DNA of 64,000 bases from Anisodus tanguticus (taxonomy: Eukaryota; Streptophyta; Magnoliopsida; Solanales; Solanaceae). Location: contig CM067549.1 in the NCBI GenBank assembly GCA_034509755.1, positions 47,021,052-47,085,051 on the forward strand, written 5' to 3'. A program made the translations under genes and the position numbers. A model generated the notes under the pieces. That model did not search any database, was not told the origin of the DNA, and saw only the letters and a program-made list of their open reading frames with translations. Below are positions 33,964 to 46,242 of this stretch, piece by piece. Within the stretch, counting starts at the first letter, position 1; every line of letters begins with the position of its first letter.

Positions 33964-34253
33964 TGAAAGAAAAATAATCTTGATTATTTTCATTAATTGA
34001 AAAAGTATATATACCATTTACATATTTCTATAATAAAAAAATCATATTCATATTCTACTCCTAAAACCTTATTCTACTTGGACACTAACTATACAATTAT
34101 GGTAAATGTACAATACTAATTAGTATAATATTTACCCTAAACTAATACAACAAACCTTACCAAATTAATGCCCAAATCGTGGGAATCCTATATACACCAA
34201 ACTGAGACCCATAGTACATTAGTATACACGGTATACTTATGTATTATTTAACA
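33964..34253 (-). repeat. 3' LTR of the 34-39 kb Copia
   Basis: 290 bp, from TGAAAGAAAAATAATC to TTATTTAACA as read on plus, followed directly by the polypurine tract. Confidence 0.85.
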
Positions 34254-34308
34254 CACCCCCGCAGTCATAGCGGGTGGTCTTCGTGCGCTGAGACTGTCTC
34301 GGAAATCT

Positions 34309-35787
34309 TCAAAAAGGACCGAGGGAAGACCTTTTTGTAAAGATGTCTCCAATTTGATACCTGAAAGGAACATGACAGACGCGTACTTCTCCACGAGCTA
34401 CCTTTTCTCGAACAAAGTGAATGTCCATCTCGATATGTTTAGTGCGTTGGTGCTTAACCGGATTACCAGAAAGGTAGATGGCACTAACATTATCACAATA
34501 AAACAAGGTAGCTTTCTGAATAGGACAATGAAGCTCTAAAAGAAGATTATGTAACCAACAGGATTCAGAGACCATATTGGCTACCCCTCGATACTCAGCC
34601 TTTGCACTAGAGCGAGACAATGTCGACTGACGCTTAGCAGACCAGGAGACCAAGTTATTACCAAGGAACATGCAATAGCCAGACGTAGAGCGTCGGTGTC
34701 TGGACAGCCACCCCAATCGATCGGCATCTGTATACGAGACAAGTGTAGATGTCGATGATGGATATAAATGTAAGCCAAAGTCAAGTGTCCCCTGGATATA
34801 CCGAATAATACGTTTGAGCGAATTCATGTGCTCAACCTTGGGATCATGCATAAACAAACACACATGTTGTACGACATACGTAATATTTGGTCTCGTGAAA
34901 GTAAGATATTGAAGTGCCCTTGCAAGACTGCGATAACGGGTCGGATCCTCGTAGGGAGAGCCAACCGCAGCACCCAATTTGGGTTTAGTATCAACTGGAG
35001 TGGAAGTGGACTTACAGGATGACATCCCAGCCCGCTCAATGATCTCAGCTGCATAGTTCCTTTCTGATAAGAACAACCCACATGCATGACGAGTGACAGT
35101 AATCCCCGAAAAGTAACTCAAGGGCCCCAAGTCTTTCATAGCAAACTCAGAACTGAGCATTGTCATGATAGACTGGCATAATGCATCAAAAGAGGCAGTC
35201 AAGATAATATCATCCACATATAATAGTATATAAGCTAGGGAAGAACCACAACGATATATGAATAATGAATTATCAGACCTGCTGTGAGAGAACCCAATAG
35301 TCGAAACATAGTCTTCAAACCTCTTATACCAAGACCGCGGGGACTACTTAAGCCCATACAAGGACTTCTTCAATAAACAGACATGATGAGGATATTTGGG
35401 ATCACTGAACCCCAAGGGTTGATGCATATAGAATGTCTCCTTGATATCACCATGTAAGAAAATATTCTTCACATCTAACTGATGTATGGGCCATGCTTTC
35501 GAAAGAGCCAAGCTGAGCACTGTGCGAATGGTAGCGGGCTTGACCACCGGACTAAATGTCTCACCACAATACACACCAACATGTTGAGTCTTACCATCAC
35601 CTACAAGACGAGCCTTATGCCTCACAAACGAACCATCAGAGTTGTCTTTATGAGCAAAAATCCACATAGACCGAATAATATTAACACCATATGGACGGGG
35701 CACCAACTCCCACGTCTTATTATCAATAAGAGCATTATATTTGTCGATCATAACAATTTTCCAATTCGGGTCATTTAAAGCAGACAC
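34309..35787 (-). pseudogene. Copia reverse transcriptase and RNase H (broken)
   Basis: The 35344-35787 frame covers the RT fingers and palm (ARLVGDGKTQHVGVYCGETF, then LDVKNIFLHGDI) and stops after LLKKSLYGLK. The 34309-35217 frame resumes at the catalytic region with MDDIILTA, the second half of the YVDD box. It continues through the connection to RNase H (SGYCMFLGNNLVSWSAKRQ; KHIEMDIHFVREKV). About 120 bases between them are in another register with stops. The original would be one polyprotein. Confidence 0.88.
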
Positions 35788-35825
35788 AAGATTACGGGGT
35801 AGGGGTGATTTAAGAATATTAGAAT

Positions 35826-37379
35826 TTAAATTAAAATATCTTTTTGGTTTAACAATACCCCGTTGACTACGAGTGACTGGTCTATGAATCGGGGGAGAAT
35901 TGGGTAAATTTTGGGAAATAACGGGACCAGTAACAGACTAGCCAGCAGGCAGTGGGCCTGCTGGCCCAACACGAGAACTAGGGACAGAGACGACGTCGAA
36001 CCAGGGATGAGAACTGGGCTGGGGAGCCGGCCTAGTTGCTGGACCCATGACTGGAAGCAGTGGCGGTACTGTAGAACCAGTGGGCAGTAGGCCCACTGGC
36101 GGATTCGGGGTGCGGGACATGTCCGATAAATGATGTATAATATACGGAGATATACCATCATCCAAAAAATTATACGAACTAGGCACGGGATTACTTACCT
36201 TGTTAAACGGAAATTGGGATTCATCAAAAATTACATGGCGACTAATGATGATTTTATTAGAGGATAAATAAAAACATTTGTAAGCACGAATTTTTTGACG
36301 GATAACCCAAAAACACAAGGGGTAGACCGGGCCTGAAGTTTGTTAATTGTGATGGACGGAAACAACGGATAACATAAGAACCCTAAGACCCTAAGATGTG
36401 AATACGAATGAGCCTTATTATATAAAATTTGAAGAGGGGACGAATATGTCAAACCTTTCATAGGAAGAATGTTAAGAAGATAGGTAGCCATGTGTAGAGC
36501 ATGATGCCAAAACGAAGGGGGTACGAAAGCATGAAGCAATAAAGTTCGGACAGTGTTATTTATGGTACGAATTTTGCGTTCGGCTTTCCCATTTTGTGAA
36601 GACGTATGAGGACAAGAAAAATGAAAATTTATCCCATTATTAGCACAAAATTCCCGAAACACCCCATTATCATATTCTTTATTATTATCACATTGAATAT
36701 TTTTTATTTCTCGTTCAAATTGGATTTTAATGAATGCTCTAAATTTTAGGAAAGTGGAAAAAATTTGGGATTTTCTCGCTATCGAAAAAATCCATAAAAA
36801 GTTAGAATAATCATCCGAAAAGAGAATATAATAACGATGACCCAAAGAACTGAGAACATGAGATGTCCATAAATCGCTATGAATAATATCAAATGGCATT
36901 CAAGTATGAGAATTATAGTCGACAAACGGCAACCTAACAATTTTCCCTAAAGAACAAGATTAATAATTCGGAGTACTACGTGTACCCTTACAAGAAATAA
37001 AATTATTTTTATCTACGGAAGACAAAATAGACGACCCCGAATGACCTAGACGAGCATGCCACAAGGAAGGAGCGAGGGCTGCAAAAGTTAATGGCAAGGT
37101 TTGACTCGAGAGACGAAAACTTGACGTGATAGGATAAAGATCTCCCCTACTATCACACCTCATGAGAGGACTCTCCGTCTTAAAATCCTTCATAGAAAAT
37201 CCAAACGGATCAAATTCAATAGAAATGGAATTATCAGTGGTGAATTTACAGACATACACCAAATTTTTAATCAATTTAGGGGCATGAAGGGTATTTTTCA
37301 AGATGAGGGGTGGATGGGGGGAGAGATAAAGTTTTATGACCATAACCACGAATCGGAATAGAATTACCATTACCAACAA
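35826..37379 (-). pseudogene. Copia pre-integrase and integrase (broken)
   Basis: On the minus strand, 36960-37379 holds the pre-integrase segment (LWHARLGHSGSSIL, the HHCC-type zinc region). 36231-36899 holds the core (PFDIIHSDLW, FSDDYSNFLW, and TSSQNGKAERKIRT near the catalytic Glu). Pro-rich linker frames at 35826-36318 lead to RT. Stops and frameshifts separate the parts. Confidence 0.85.
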
Positions 37380-38599
37380 TTATGCCACGAGGGTTGCTCA
37401 AATTGGAATAAGACGAGAGAGTACCTTGATCGGATGTCATGTGAGTAGTGGCTTCGGTGTCCATGTACCAATTCGGGTCTGGAGGATTCAATCCAAGTGT
37501 GTGCATTGCGGCTTCAATGTCGATTTGTGTGGGGCCTGCGAAGGCCGAGGCCCAAGAATACTTGCATTCTTTGTCCGGGCCCATAACTGGGGCGATATCC
37601 ACTGCTGGGCCGAGAAAATTGCTTGGGCTCAACCGGCGACCCGGTTTGTCGGTCTTTGGAACGATGGGCGGACCGTAGGGGGTTGTTGGGCCACTATCCA
37701 CTGGCCCTGGCCCACTACTAGGGGCCCCAAGACTGGGACCAATGGGACGGCGGCCCACTGCCGACTGGACGGGGTCCACTACCGATATTTTGGCCACTGC
37801 CATCACTGCCAGAATTGTCACGTTTGCACCCGCGATTTTTGCCAATATTTTTCCGAGTATTCTTGTCGCTACCGTGAGCACGGTGTTGGCCCGAATTATC
37901 AACAAAAATCGGAGAGTTAGTGGAGGACGTCATCATGACTACGGGACTAGCACCGGTAGTCGCCTTCTTGGTCAGGCCGACTTCTTCGAGCATAAGCATA
38001 GAACGAGCCTGATAAAATTGCGGAAAAGGACTACTCTAACGAATAAGCATGCCAATACCACTATAGGCCTCAGAGAGTCCTGCAACCATTTGGAGGTCCA
38101 AACGATCATTTGTAACGGGCGCGCCAACGCTGCGGAGTTGGTCCGCCAATTCTTTCAACCTTTTGCAATATGCTGAAACGTTGGAAAAATCTTCCATGTT
38201 GACGTGGGAGAATTCCTGCTCAAGGGTAACAACACGTGAATTTTGATTATCTTGGAATATATCACGTATTCTATTCCATGCCGCCATCGCCGTAGCGTCC
38301 GGTTTGATACTCGTTTGCAAGAGGTCAATAGAAATAGTGGAGTAAAACCACTAAAGAACGGTAGCATCAATGGTCGTCCATAACTTAGTATCATCCTCGG
38401 GTTTGGGCACCTCCGTAGCCGTTGGCGCCGCGGGGATAATATGATGGAGAACTTGATGCGAGCGTGCATGAACTTTGAACAATTCTGCACACGTCGCGTA
38501 TTGAACGTTTTCTATTTCAAGAATGATAGGAATGTGATTCTTGATATTAGAAACAGCGAGGGCAGGGTGAAACATGTTCTTAGCCATAATAGCACACAA
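37276..38599 (-). pseudogene. Copia gag and protease (broken)
   Basis: Gag is split between frames 38351-38599 (NVQYATCAELFKVHARSHQV) and 38036-38320 (AWNRIRDIFQDNQNS; LKELADQLRSVGAPVT). A basic Gly/Asn-rich tail follows at 37718-37999. The protease reads WYMDTEATTHMTSD near 37440; the catalytic DTGA is changed to DTEA, which should inactivate it. Confidence 0.85.
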
Positions 38600-38753
38600 G
38601 ACGTGATGTAGGGATTGAGAAGAAAATTTTTTGCAAGAGATGAGGAACCGTCGGACACGAATTTCGAGAAAAGAGGCTCGAAATTGAAGGGATTGTCGAC
38701 GGAATTTTGAGAAAATTGGAGAGAGGAATTTAAGACATAGACTTCTGATACCA

Positions 38754-39051
38754 TGAAAGAAATAATCCCTTGATTATTTTCATTAATTGAAAGAGTATAT
38801 ATACAATTTACATATTTTCATAATAGGAAAATCATATTCCTATTCTACTCTTAAAACCTTATTCTACTTGGACACTAACTATACAATTATGGTAAATGTA
38901 CAATACTAGTTAATGTAATATTTACCCTAAACTAATACAACAAACCTTACCAAATTAATGCATTAATGCCCAAACCGTGGGCATCCTATATACACCAAAC
39001 CGAGACCCACGGTACATAAGTATACACGGTATACTTATGTATTATTTAACA
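38754..39051 (-). repeat. 5' LTR of the 34-39 kb Copia
   Basis: 298 bp, TGAAAGAAATAATCCC to TTATTTAACA. It adjoins the primer site on its left. Confidence 0.85.
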
Positions 39052-39489
39052 AGTTTTAGATCTCAATTCGGACTAATAACTCTAGTTTTAATGGTAATAC
39101 AATTTTCTCCAAGTTGCCACTAACTTTAGTTTTCGAATGCAGCAAAATTTAGCTTTTGATACCAAACAGAATTACTTGATAAAATAATCATAAGAATCTC
39201 TTTAATACCAAACAGAATCGAATTTAACCCCTAATGCAGAGCTATTGCGCAAGTTCGAATTAGCCGGATCAAGTCAGATATGGATGAAGAAGAAACCAAT
39301 TCTTCGATAACTTTTAAAATTTGATGGAACTCTTGATCCTCTTAATCCCAAGTTAGATTCATAATTAAAAACTTATCCGTAAAACAAAATCACATCTTCA
39401 CGTAGGCCCTTCCTTAAATCTCCTAAAGCAACCAACTTAAACATGATCGTTTTCAAAAAAAAAATTTGAAAAGTCAGAGTTGATGGATT

Positions 39490-39655
39490 TTGTGTTAGAA
39501 ATTTGCCTTTGGAGGGAGTTGCGTCCAACCAACTTTAATGGCTTAAACACTAGTGTTCCGCATGTTGGAGAATCCGGTTCTTCACACATGCATAATCTAC
39601 TAAGTAAGTAGATGACCGTAGGGCCAAGGATCGTCAAATTTCGTTGAGAAATGAA
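39490..39655 (-). repeat. Unclassified dispersed repeat, copy 2
   Basis: Inverted copy of the repeat at 21610-21775. The minus-strand frame includes PTCGTLVFKPL and VIYLLSRLC. Confidence 0.55.
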
Positions 39656-39789
39656 AGAGATATTGATCCACGAAGTGAGGTGTTTGAAGCATGGAAAAAT
39701 GTGGTAAAGACCAATCCTCCCTCATCGGTGGGGAAGAAAGATTTGTTTAGTTAATAAGTCTCAAAGTTGGCTTGGGGTTTGGGACCCCA

Positions 39790-40545
39790 AGGGGTATCCC
39801 ATGTGTTTAAAGGAGGGAGGATCTAGATGTGATTCGGTTCGAGGATAAGCCCACACGCGCGCCGCCGCCGCCCGCCCGTCTGGTCCGGTCGTGGGCTGTG
39901 GCTTCTTCTGATATTATCTTTTTGGACCCAGAATTTTTTCAGATTTACAGTTTGGTCCCTGAAGTTTCAAGTAAGTCAAAATTGGGCAGAGAACTTTCTG
40001 TTGGTTATTGGAACATCAACCAGCCTTAATTTGCACTCAATTCAGCCATTTATTTTGGCTGAATTACTCTCCCTAAATGCCAATCTGTTGCACATCAATT
40101 CACCATTTATTTTGGTGAATTACTACCTCCATAATTGTCATTATTTGGCCAGTAACAACAATTATGTGGGCAGTTGGTAAGTCCTCTCCTTGAACTATAT
40201 AAAGGAGCATTTGCACAATTGTTGAGACACACATAAACATACAAACGAATCAGATTCTTCCCACTATCTTCTAGCATCATTTCATTACTCAAAATTCTTC
40301 AAGATAGCACTTGAGTTTCCTTTGCTCAATTGTTCATTTGCTGTTTTATCTTGGGAGACAATTGTCCAGGACTTAGAAATGATACATACGGGGCAATCTT
40401 GTCTTAAAGACAGAGTGCAATCACTCGACTCAGCATACCAAAACTGTTCCAGTTTCTTGTTCAAATTTATTGTAATTTCAGTTTGTTGTAATACTTAGCA
40501 GTTACTTATTTCCGTTTCCTGCACCATTGTAACCAACATTTTGCT
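39790..40545 (+). repeat. Possible solo LTR or LTR fragment
   Basis: A GC-rich block (CGCGCGCCGCCGCC at about 39855) is followed by AT-rich sequence. A good TATA box lies in an LTR-like context (CTATATAAAGGAGC, about 40195). Downstream is a leader-like stretch ending GTAACCAACA. No second copy or target duplication is in the window, so this is only a probable assignment. Confidence 0.35.
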
Positions 40546-41917
40546 GATGAATGCACTGCGACATAAATCAAAATCTCGTTATTAAAAAATAATAATTTTA
40601 GATAAATATGAAGAGAATATGTAGGGGTGTTAAAATTAGCTCAAACCCAAAAGACCCATCCAATTCACCCAAGGTTTCATGGGTTTGGGCAAGAGTGACT
40701 TTGATGATAGGTTGGTTTGGGCTAGCCCAAGTTGATCCATCATAAATCAGCAGCTCAAATGAACCCATGATAATGTCCAAATTTGACCCACGAAAATATT
40801 TAATCTTAACGATTAGAGCTCCACTCTTTTAGTATGGAGTAATACTTTAATATTAAAGAATATTCACTTTTAAAAGTTTGTCCTCATTAGATATCACTTA
40901 GGTTTTGCAAACGGCAAAGTGAAGTTTTTGCTATTTTTTTAAAGTGATTTGTGCAAATAGAGTTTTACCAAGAATAAAGCATCAAAAAACGGAAAATAAT
41001 AGCACCAAAATATTTCTTCCATAAAAAAGATTATTCTAATTTTTTAATATTTTTATTATTATTCAAAAAAAATAATTATCATCGGAAAATATAGTGAGGG
41101 GGATTGCTCCCATTCAATATATTGAGGGGGTATCGTTTCCTAATATATTGAGGGGGTATCGTTTCCTGATCCTTAAATGTTAGGGGGATAAAGTGAAATT
41201 GACCCAGAAACAAAAAACAAGCGGAACAAACAAAACCTCTACGGTGCTCTTTCAATCGACTAATGTAAAGTGTATTTTAGTTTCACAATTAAAGTATATA
41301 GTCACGCATCTATAATTTATCGATTAAGTTTTTTTTGAAATTGATTTTTCTAAATTACACAGTTAGATTTTTATAATATTCATCTTCCATAACAATTTTA
41401 TAACAATCATTTTTTTATAACAACATTTAACTATAGCTGATATATTTTCCTTGAAATTGTTTTTTCATATTAGTCGAACGAATGACGTCGTTATAAAGAC
41501 GTTGGACGGTATATACTAATAATTTAATTTATTTTGTATTACCAATGTATTTTAACTTATTATAACCAATATATGTTTACCGTTTAGATAACTTAGTAGT
41601 TAAAAACATTAAGTAATATTTTACATTTTATATGTATAAAAATTGAACACATCAATTTATGATCGAATGTTTCTTCCGATTACGAATAGGAGGTCCACTG
41701 CACAATGGTAGAATCCTAAATTACTTCACAATGATGTTTGATTAGCGTAAGCCAATTATTGCTATTACGTACAATGATGCCTTAAGAAGACTGATAATTC
41801 TGAATTCCTTTCTAATCATTCGAACTAATCAGCCCCTATTGAGAACAGAAACAAAAAGGCTTTCAAATCGCAAACAGTAACCCATAAAAACAGCTAAAAA
41901 CTGCTGATACCATTTGT
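40546..41917. other. Gene-free intergenic region
   Basis: No gene is seen. It has a truncated repeat starting TAGGGGTGTTAAAATTAGC at 40622 and a two- to three-copy minisatellite (ATATTGAGGGGGTATCGTTT) at about 41115-41175. Confidence 0.4.
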
Positions 41918-42025
41918 AAAAAGGACATCTCGATGTATAAAGCGAGATGGTAAGGTGTAGGGAAGGGCCGATCAAAAGGGTGTGATGTAAACCGCCTACT
42001 CTAATGCTGATAACATTTGCAAGCC
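41918..42025 (-). mobile_element. SINE fragment
   Basis: Contains GGGAAGGGCCGATCAAAAGG, then GGGTGTGATGTAAACCGCCTA and CTAATGCTGAT, a sequence typical of a common Solanaceae SINE group. The tRNA-like head is missing. It sits in what would be the 3' UTR of the mS33 remnant. Confidence 0.5.
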
Positions 42026-42041
42026 CCTGAAAATATCATCT

Positions 42042-43708
42042 CTATTTGTTGCGCTTTTTAGATTGATTATGTAGGGTTTTGTTGGTTTCAAAACATATAA
42101 GTAGTCAGAGCAGAAGTTTAAAATTTTGTTCTACTTACCCCAACAATTTCTTCTGATATGGTTATATGACAATCGAAACCTGTAACATAAAACATGAACA
42201 CTTACAGGTTAATAAATCTGGAGTCTTTACTTAGTGATTACACGCGATTGTCCCTTCGACTGGAGCACTATGCCATGGTGTATTCCTCTGTTAAGAAAGT
42301 CAGGAAATAGGTTTGAGAGAGCTTCGTCCTAGACTCTAAGTCTAGAATTAGTTTATAGAATTGGTGTATTTTAATTAACAATGGGAATTGCTGTATTTAT
42401 AATTGAAATTAGGGCAAAAATCTGATTAGGGTTGGGCTCCAAGCTTGACCCAAAAATCGAGGTGCAGTGTGCCAGTCTGACTGGGCCCACTGCCGGATCG
42501 GCGCCGCGGCGCCTTACGAAAATTTTTATTTTCCGTTTTCATTTAATATATATATACATCACATTAAATCCAAAATCTAATTTTAATTAAATTAAATAAT
42601 TTCCATCTAGTAGAAATTATCCCATAGTTATTAACTTATTATCAATTTAAATATCTCGATCCCAAATCGAATATTTAATACTTTCTCAATACACGCTTAG
42701 ATCGAAGAGACAATCGACATACTGTGACCCTATAGGCCTTCATATATCGACACTAATCCAATTAAGGTCCATACGGAGCTCCTAGACAGCGCCGTACGAT
42801 GAACTCATTATATGAAGTGCTTTTACATGAATCCAGCAAACATAACATTTATGTGAGATGATAAATTCCTTTCATTCGTGACACACTCGATCAAGCTTAG
42901 AATTTGCCGTGTGTCTATCCAAATGGCTTGATCACTTTATCTCATCTATATTAGTCGACAACTAGACCATATTCTAAATATGTCTCTTGCGTTGGCCAAT
43001 GACTTGGTCGACCTAATATCACTGAGAAGTTGAGTGCTCTCTCGAATATCCAATCGAGGAACGAATCCTATTCTTGGCTCAATTACCACCTTAATTTACA
43101 TCATAATGTATCCAACACAAGACGTGTCTTATCCTATAAGGAGTTTAAGCTTAGGACATGGTCAAAGTACATTACTTTGTAAACAAGGTGCGTATTGACC
43201 TCAAGTCAAAGGACCTTTATATCCCACACGCTGATAACACTCTAGACATGTCTAACAAATAATTTATCAGCAGGGTATACCAATACTTTCCAAAAGTATC
43301 CATGTGTTCATCACTAGTAACCATTACTAGCAGCAGATGAGACATACTACATTCTTTAAAAATGTGATGCAGACCACATGTCGACTTATAACATATCATC
43401 GATATCCCATTCTCGATAATCATTAGTCGAGACTATTTTAGAGTTACGCTCTATCATTAATATCTCACTCTATTAATGACAGCGTAAGCTAAATGGATGC
43501 ACATTAATGAATAATTACAAACAATCAAATAATAATTCAATAATCGCAAATGCCATAAATATTAATCTTATTAATAATACGAATGTGTTCAAATACATTT
43601 ATCTCTAATAATGATTGTCTCTAGGACATACATACTTTCAGATGGCCTTGGCCCTTCTTAGGTGGTCCCTTTCCACGATGTTTCAGCATCTCAAGCGCTC
43701 TTGCTGCT
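42042..43708 (-). pseudogene. Last exon of mitochondrial ribosomal protein mS33, split by a solo LTR
   Basis: The minus strand at 43641-43708 encodes QQERL and then, one base out of register, LEMLKHRGKGPPKKGQGH. This matches the highly conserved C-terminus of mitochondrial small-subunit protein mS33 (MRPS33). After removal of the LTR (42070-43640) and one 5-bp target repeat, the frame continues at 42069-42042 with QSKKRNK and TAG, the expected end of the protein. Two conserved Arg are replaced by His-Gln, each one transition away. A plausible 3' splice site (TTCTCAAG) precedes QQERL; no upstream exons were seen. It is a gene fragment or pseudogene rather than the working copy. mS33 acts in the mitoribosome small subunit. 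Confidence 0.7.
42070..43640 (-). repeat. Solo LTR of the 391-1963 family
   Basis: 1571 bp, TGTAGGGTTTTGTTGG to ACATACTTTCA, colinear with 391-1963 and clearly related. No primer site lies to its left and no polypurine tract to its right. Both flanks are mS33 coding sequence, so it is a solo LTR. The flanking 5-mers GATTA and GATGG are an eroded target duplication. Confidence 0.85.
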
Positions 43709-43724
43709 TGAGAAGAATAGTAAT

Positions 43725-44894
43725 TTCAAAGCAAGTTCACTCTATTATTCTTTTTGTAGAAAAGAATCTTATATATGCTAATTCGTTCAATTTTTCTTTA
43801 GACAGTTCACACTGCTAATTACAACTGATAGCTAGACTAGAGGCTAAGTTCATGTTCCCCTCTAGTATATACAACTTTCGTGGATGAATAAACATGGTGC
43901 CGGTCAAGCCTAACCCCCCATTGCATCATAATCTAAAGTAATGACTTAATAAGAAGAAAAAAAAGACATGAAGGTGACAAGATATGCATAGTTTTGCAAA
44001 GTACTCTACGACATTAACTATCATTTATTTGCACAACGATAATTAATTGATGAGAAGCTCGTCAATTGACACCTAATATTTTGACTCGCGAGAGATTTAC
44101 TTGATATTGACGTTTGAGGACCTCAGGTGTGTGTTGTATGTATGAGTCTATTAAAACTCACACGTTTGTATAATTTTCACATTGTTGAAAAAGAAACTAG
44201 TATATAAGAATTAATAATCAAGAAACCTCACATAATAACAATATATATATTGTTGATATTTGTAAAATCTTTTAAGAGATCTGTTTGATGTATATATTCA
44301 GTAACTTTCTTGAAATTACATTTTCAACGATATATTGAGAGTCATATATTCAGGTGTCATTACTATAATTAAATTTTTGTGTGTATAGAATGTTGTAATA
44401 GTCAATAACTTATAATTAATTGGATATGACGGATGCATGTAAATGTTCTAACTTTTAGCGATGATCAAGATTAGATCTGAGACTTTTTCAAAGACTAATT
44501 TATGTTTGTATAGCTAATATTTTTTCTTGTACTTAACTTTAAAAATTTAGTTTAACAATATGAGCTGCTTATTGATTGATCTTTTTAGGCAGTAATTTTA
44601 CAAATAAAGACAAAGTACAAATTAAATTGGGATATATAAAAAAAGTTGGTACCTCCTTTCACATAATCTTCTAGTCTTCTGGGAGAATGATTCTACTTTC
44701 CATTTTTCGCTTGAGATCATGAGTAGATCTTTTTAGGCAGACATTTGAAAATCATGCATCAACGATTACTCTTATTAAGAATTGATTAATCATTCAATCA
44801 TTATAATCATAATATGTTGTAAGTGAGAGTCGATAAAACAATATGTGACATATGACACAAAAAATGTTGAGTACTATTTAGTATTTATTATGCG
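43725..44894. other. Gene-free AT-rich region with one copy of a local duplication
   Basis: No gene is seen. 43965-44208 is the uninterrupted copy of a segment repeated at 45140-45249 plus 51397-51520. Confidence 0.5.
43965..44208 (+). repeat. Local segmental duplication, unoccupied copy
   Basis: Shares GGTGACAAGATATGCATAG, GCACAA-GA-AA and CAATTGACACCTAATATT with 45140-45249. It then shares GACTCGCGAG and GAGGACCTC...GTGTGT with 51401-51480. It shows the sequence of the target before the Copia insertions. Confidence 0.75.
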
Positions 44895-45139
44895 GTGTTC
44901 ATGATATTTGAAATCATGTTTAAGAAGGTTACTATGGTTCTTTGGTTGTCGAACCTCGGTCTCTTGTTATGTTTTTTCCCATTTAAGTTGTTCAGTTGGA
45001 TTGATTGGCTCATATTCAATGCGTTAACTGGAGTCGTGAGAAGGTTAGCCTATCATGAATCGTCACTTATACTGTTTCTGGTTAATTATTATTTTTAAAA
45101 TTATTATTGTATAACTCATATACACGTATTGATTAGATA

Positions 45140-45249
45140 TTAAAGTGACAAGATATGCATAGTGTTGGAAAGTACTTTATGACTTCAACTATTCTTTGCA
45201 CAATGACAAATGATTGGCGGGAAGCTTGCCAATTGGCACCTATTATATC
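45140..45249 (+). repeat. Local segmental duplication, left half of occupied copy
   Basis: Matches 43965-44075 and ends in ATATC, the target duplication of the outer Copia element. The right half resumes at 51397. Confidence 0.75.
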
Positions 45250-45291
45250 TTAAAGAGAATAATTCACTCGTTATTTTCATTAATGTCAAAG

Positions 45292-45513
45292 TGTTAAACA
45301 AAGGTGATTGTTATATATTAGGAGTGTATATTGATGTAATATTGTAGTGTAAAGGTTACCTTAATTAGTGTTATACACTTATCATAATTGTATAGTTAGA
45401 ATTATGGTAGAATAAGGTTTTAGGAATAGAATAGGAATAGGATTATCCTATTTTGTAACTTGTATATATATCTATTCAATCAATGAAAATAATCAAGGGG
45501 ATTATTTCTTTCA
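45292..45513 (+). repeat. 5' LTR of inner Copia
   Basis: Starts TGTTAAACAAAGG and ends GGGGATTATTTCTTTCA. A TA-rich promoter-like tract (TGTATATATATCTATTC) lies near 45464, followed by the conserved AATCAATGAAAATAATCAAG. Confidence 0.92.
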
Positions 45514-45663
45514 TGGTATCAAGAGACTAGGTTTTTTTCTCTCAACTTTTTCTACCTTGTGGCCGAGAACCCTCCCTCCCCCTCGGGTTTTCTCTCCAAA
45601 ATCTCGTCTTCCGCTCTAAAAAAAACCTCACTTAAATTTCCCCTCCTTCTTTGTTCTTACAAT

Positions 45664-46242
45664 ATGTCTAAGAACAATTTTCACCATGCCCTCACGGTTT
45701 CCAATATCAAGCTAAGTATCCCTATTGTTCTTGAGATGGAAAACGTTCAATATGCAACGTGGGTGGAGTTGTTTAAAATTCACGCTATATCTTATCAAGT
45801 TCTTCATCACATCATTCCTCCCGCTAGACCCCTTCCTGCGGAGGATCCCGAGTTATGGATTACACTTGATGCTACCGTTCTTCGGTGGATATACGCCACT
45901 ATTTCGGTGGCCCTTCTACAGACGATTATTGAGCCGGATACCACGGCTATGGCTGCATGGAATAGATTGCGTGACATATTCCAAGACAACCAAGATTCCC
46001 CTGTCATCACACTCGAGCAGGAGTTCTCTCTCGTTCGAATGGACGAATTTTCGAACGTTTCTGCATATTGCAAGAAACTAAAGGAGTTGGCGGATCAACT
46101 CCGTAATGTTGGCGCACCAGTAACAAATAATCGTCTAGTTCTACAGTTGGTTGCCGGTCTTTCGGAGGCCTATAATGGTGTTGGAACTCTCTTTCGCCAA
46201 AGCAACCCTCTTCCCGACTTCCATCAAGTCGCTCCATGCTGA
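45664..46242 (+). pseudogene. Inner Copia gag, N-terminal part
   Basis: The ATG at 45664 begins MSKNNFHHALTVSNIK. The conserved gag region follows (NVQYATWVELFKIHAISYQV; AAWNRLRDIFQDNQD; KKLKELADQLRNVGAPVT). The frame closes at a TGA (46240) where the next segment continues in another register. About 150 bp of leader separates it from the primer site. The upstream open stretch from 45559 lacks an ATG. Confidence 0.85.

Larger units (their letters stand above)
33964..39051 (-). mobile_element. Decayed Copia LTR retrotransposon on the minus strand, 5.1 kb
   Basis: The left (3') LTR is at 33964-34253 and the right (5') LTR at 38754-39051. The primer site is complementary to positions 38741-38753 (minus strand TGGTATCAGAAGT). 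The polypurine tract is at 34254-34264 (minus CTGCGGGGGTG). On the minus strand the order is gag, protease, integrase, reverse transcriptase, RNase H, as in Copia. The short LTRs and protein style suggest the Ale/Retrofit group (inference). Every module is interrupted. No clear 5-bp target duplication: CTTTT on the left against AGTTT on the right. Confidence 0.9.

Noticed and set aside
33964..39051. A 5-bp target duplication for the 34-39 kb Copia
   Set aside because: Flanking bases CTTTT and AGTTT do not match convincingly; the shared AACAAGTTTT near both ends is not at the element edges.
44895..45098. 67-codon hydrophobic frame as a small membrane protein
   Set aside because: No promoter, no family resemblance, AT-rich composition; hydrophobicity follows from T-rich codons.
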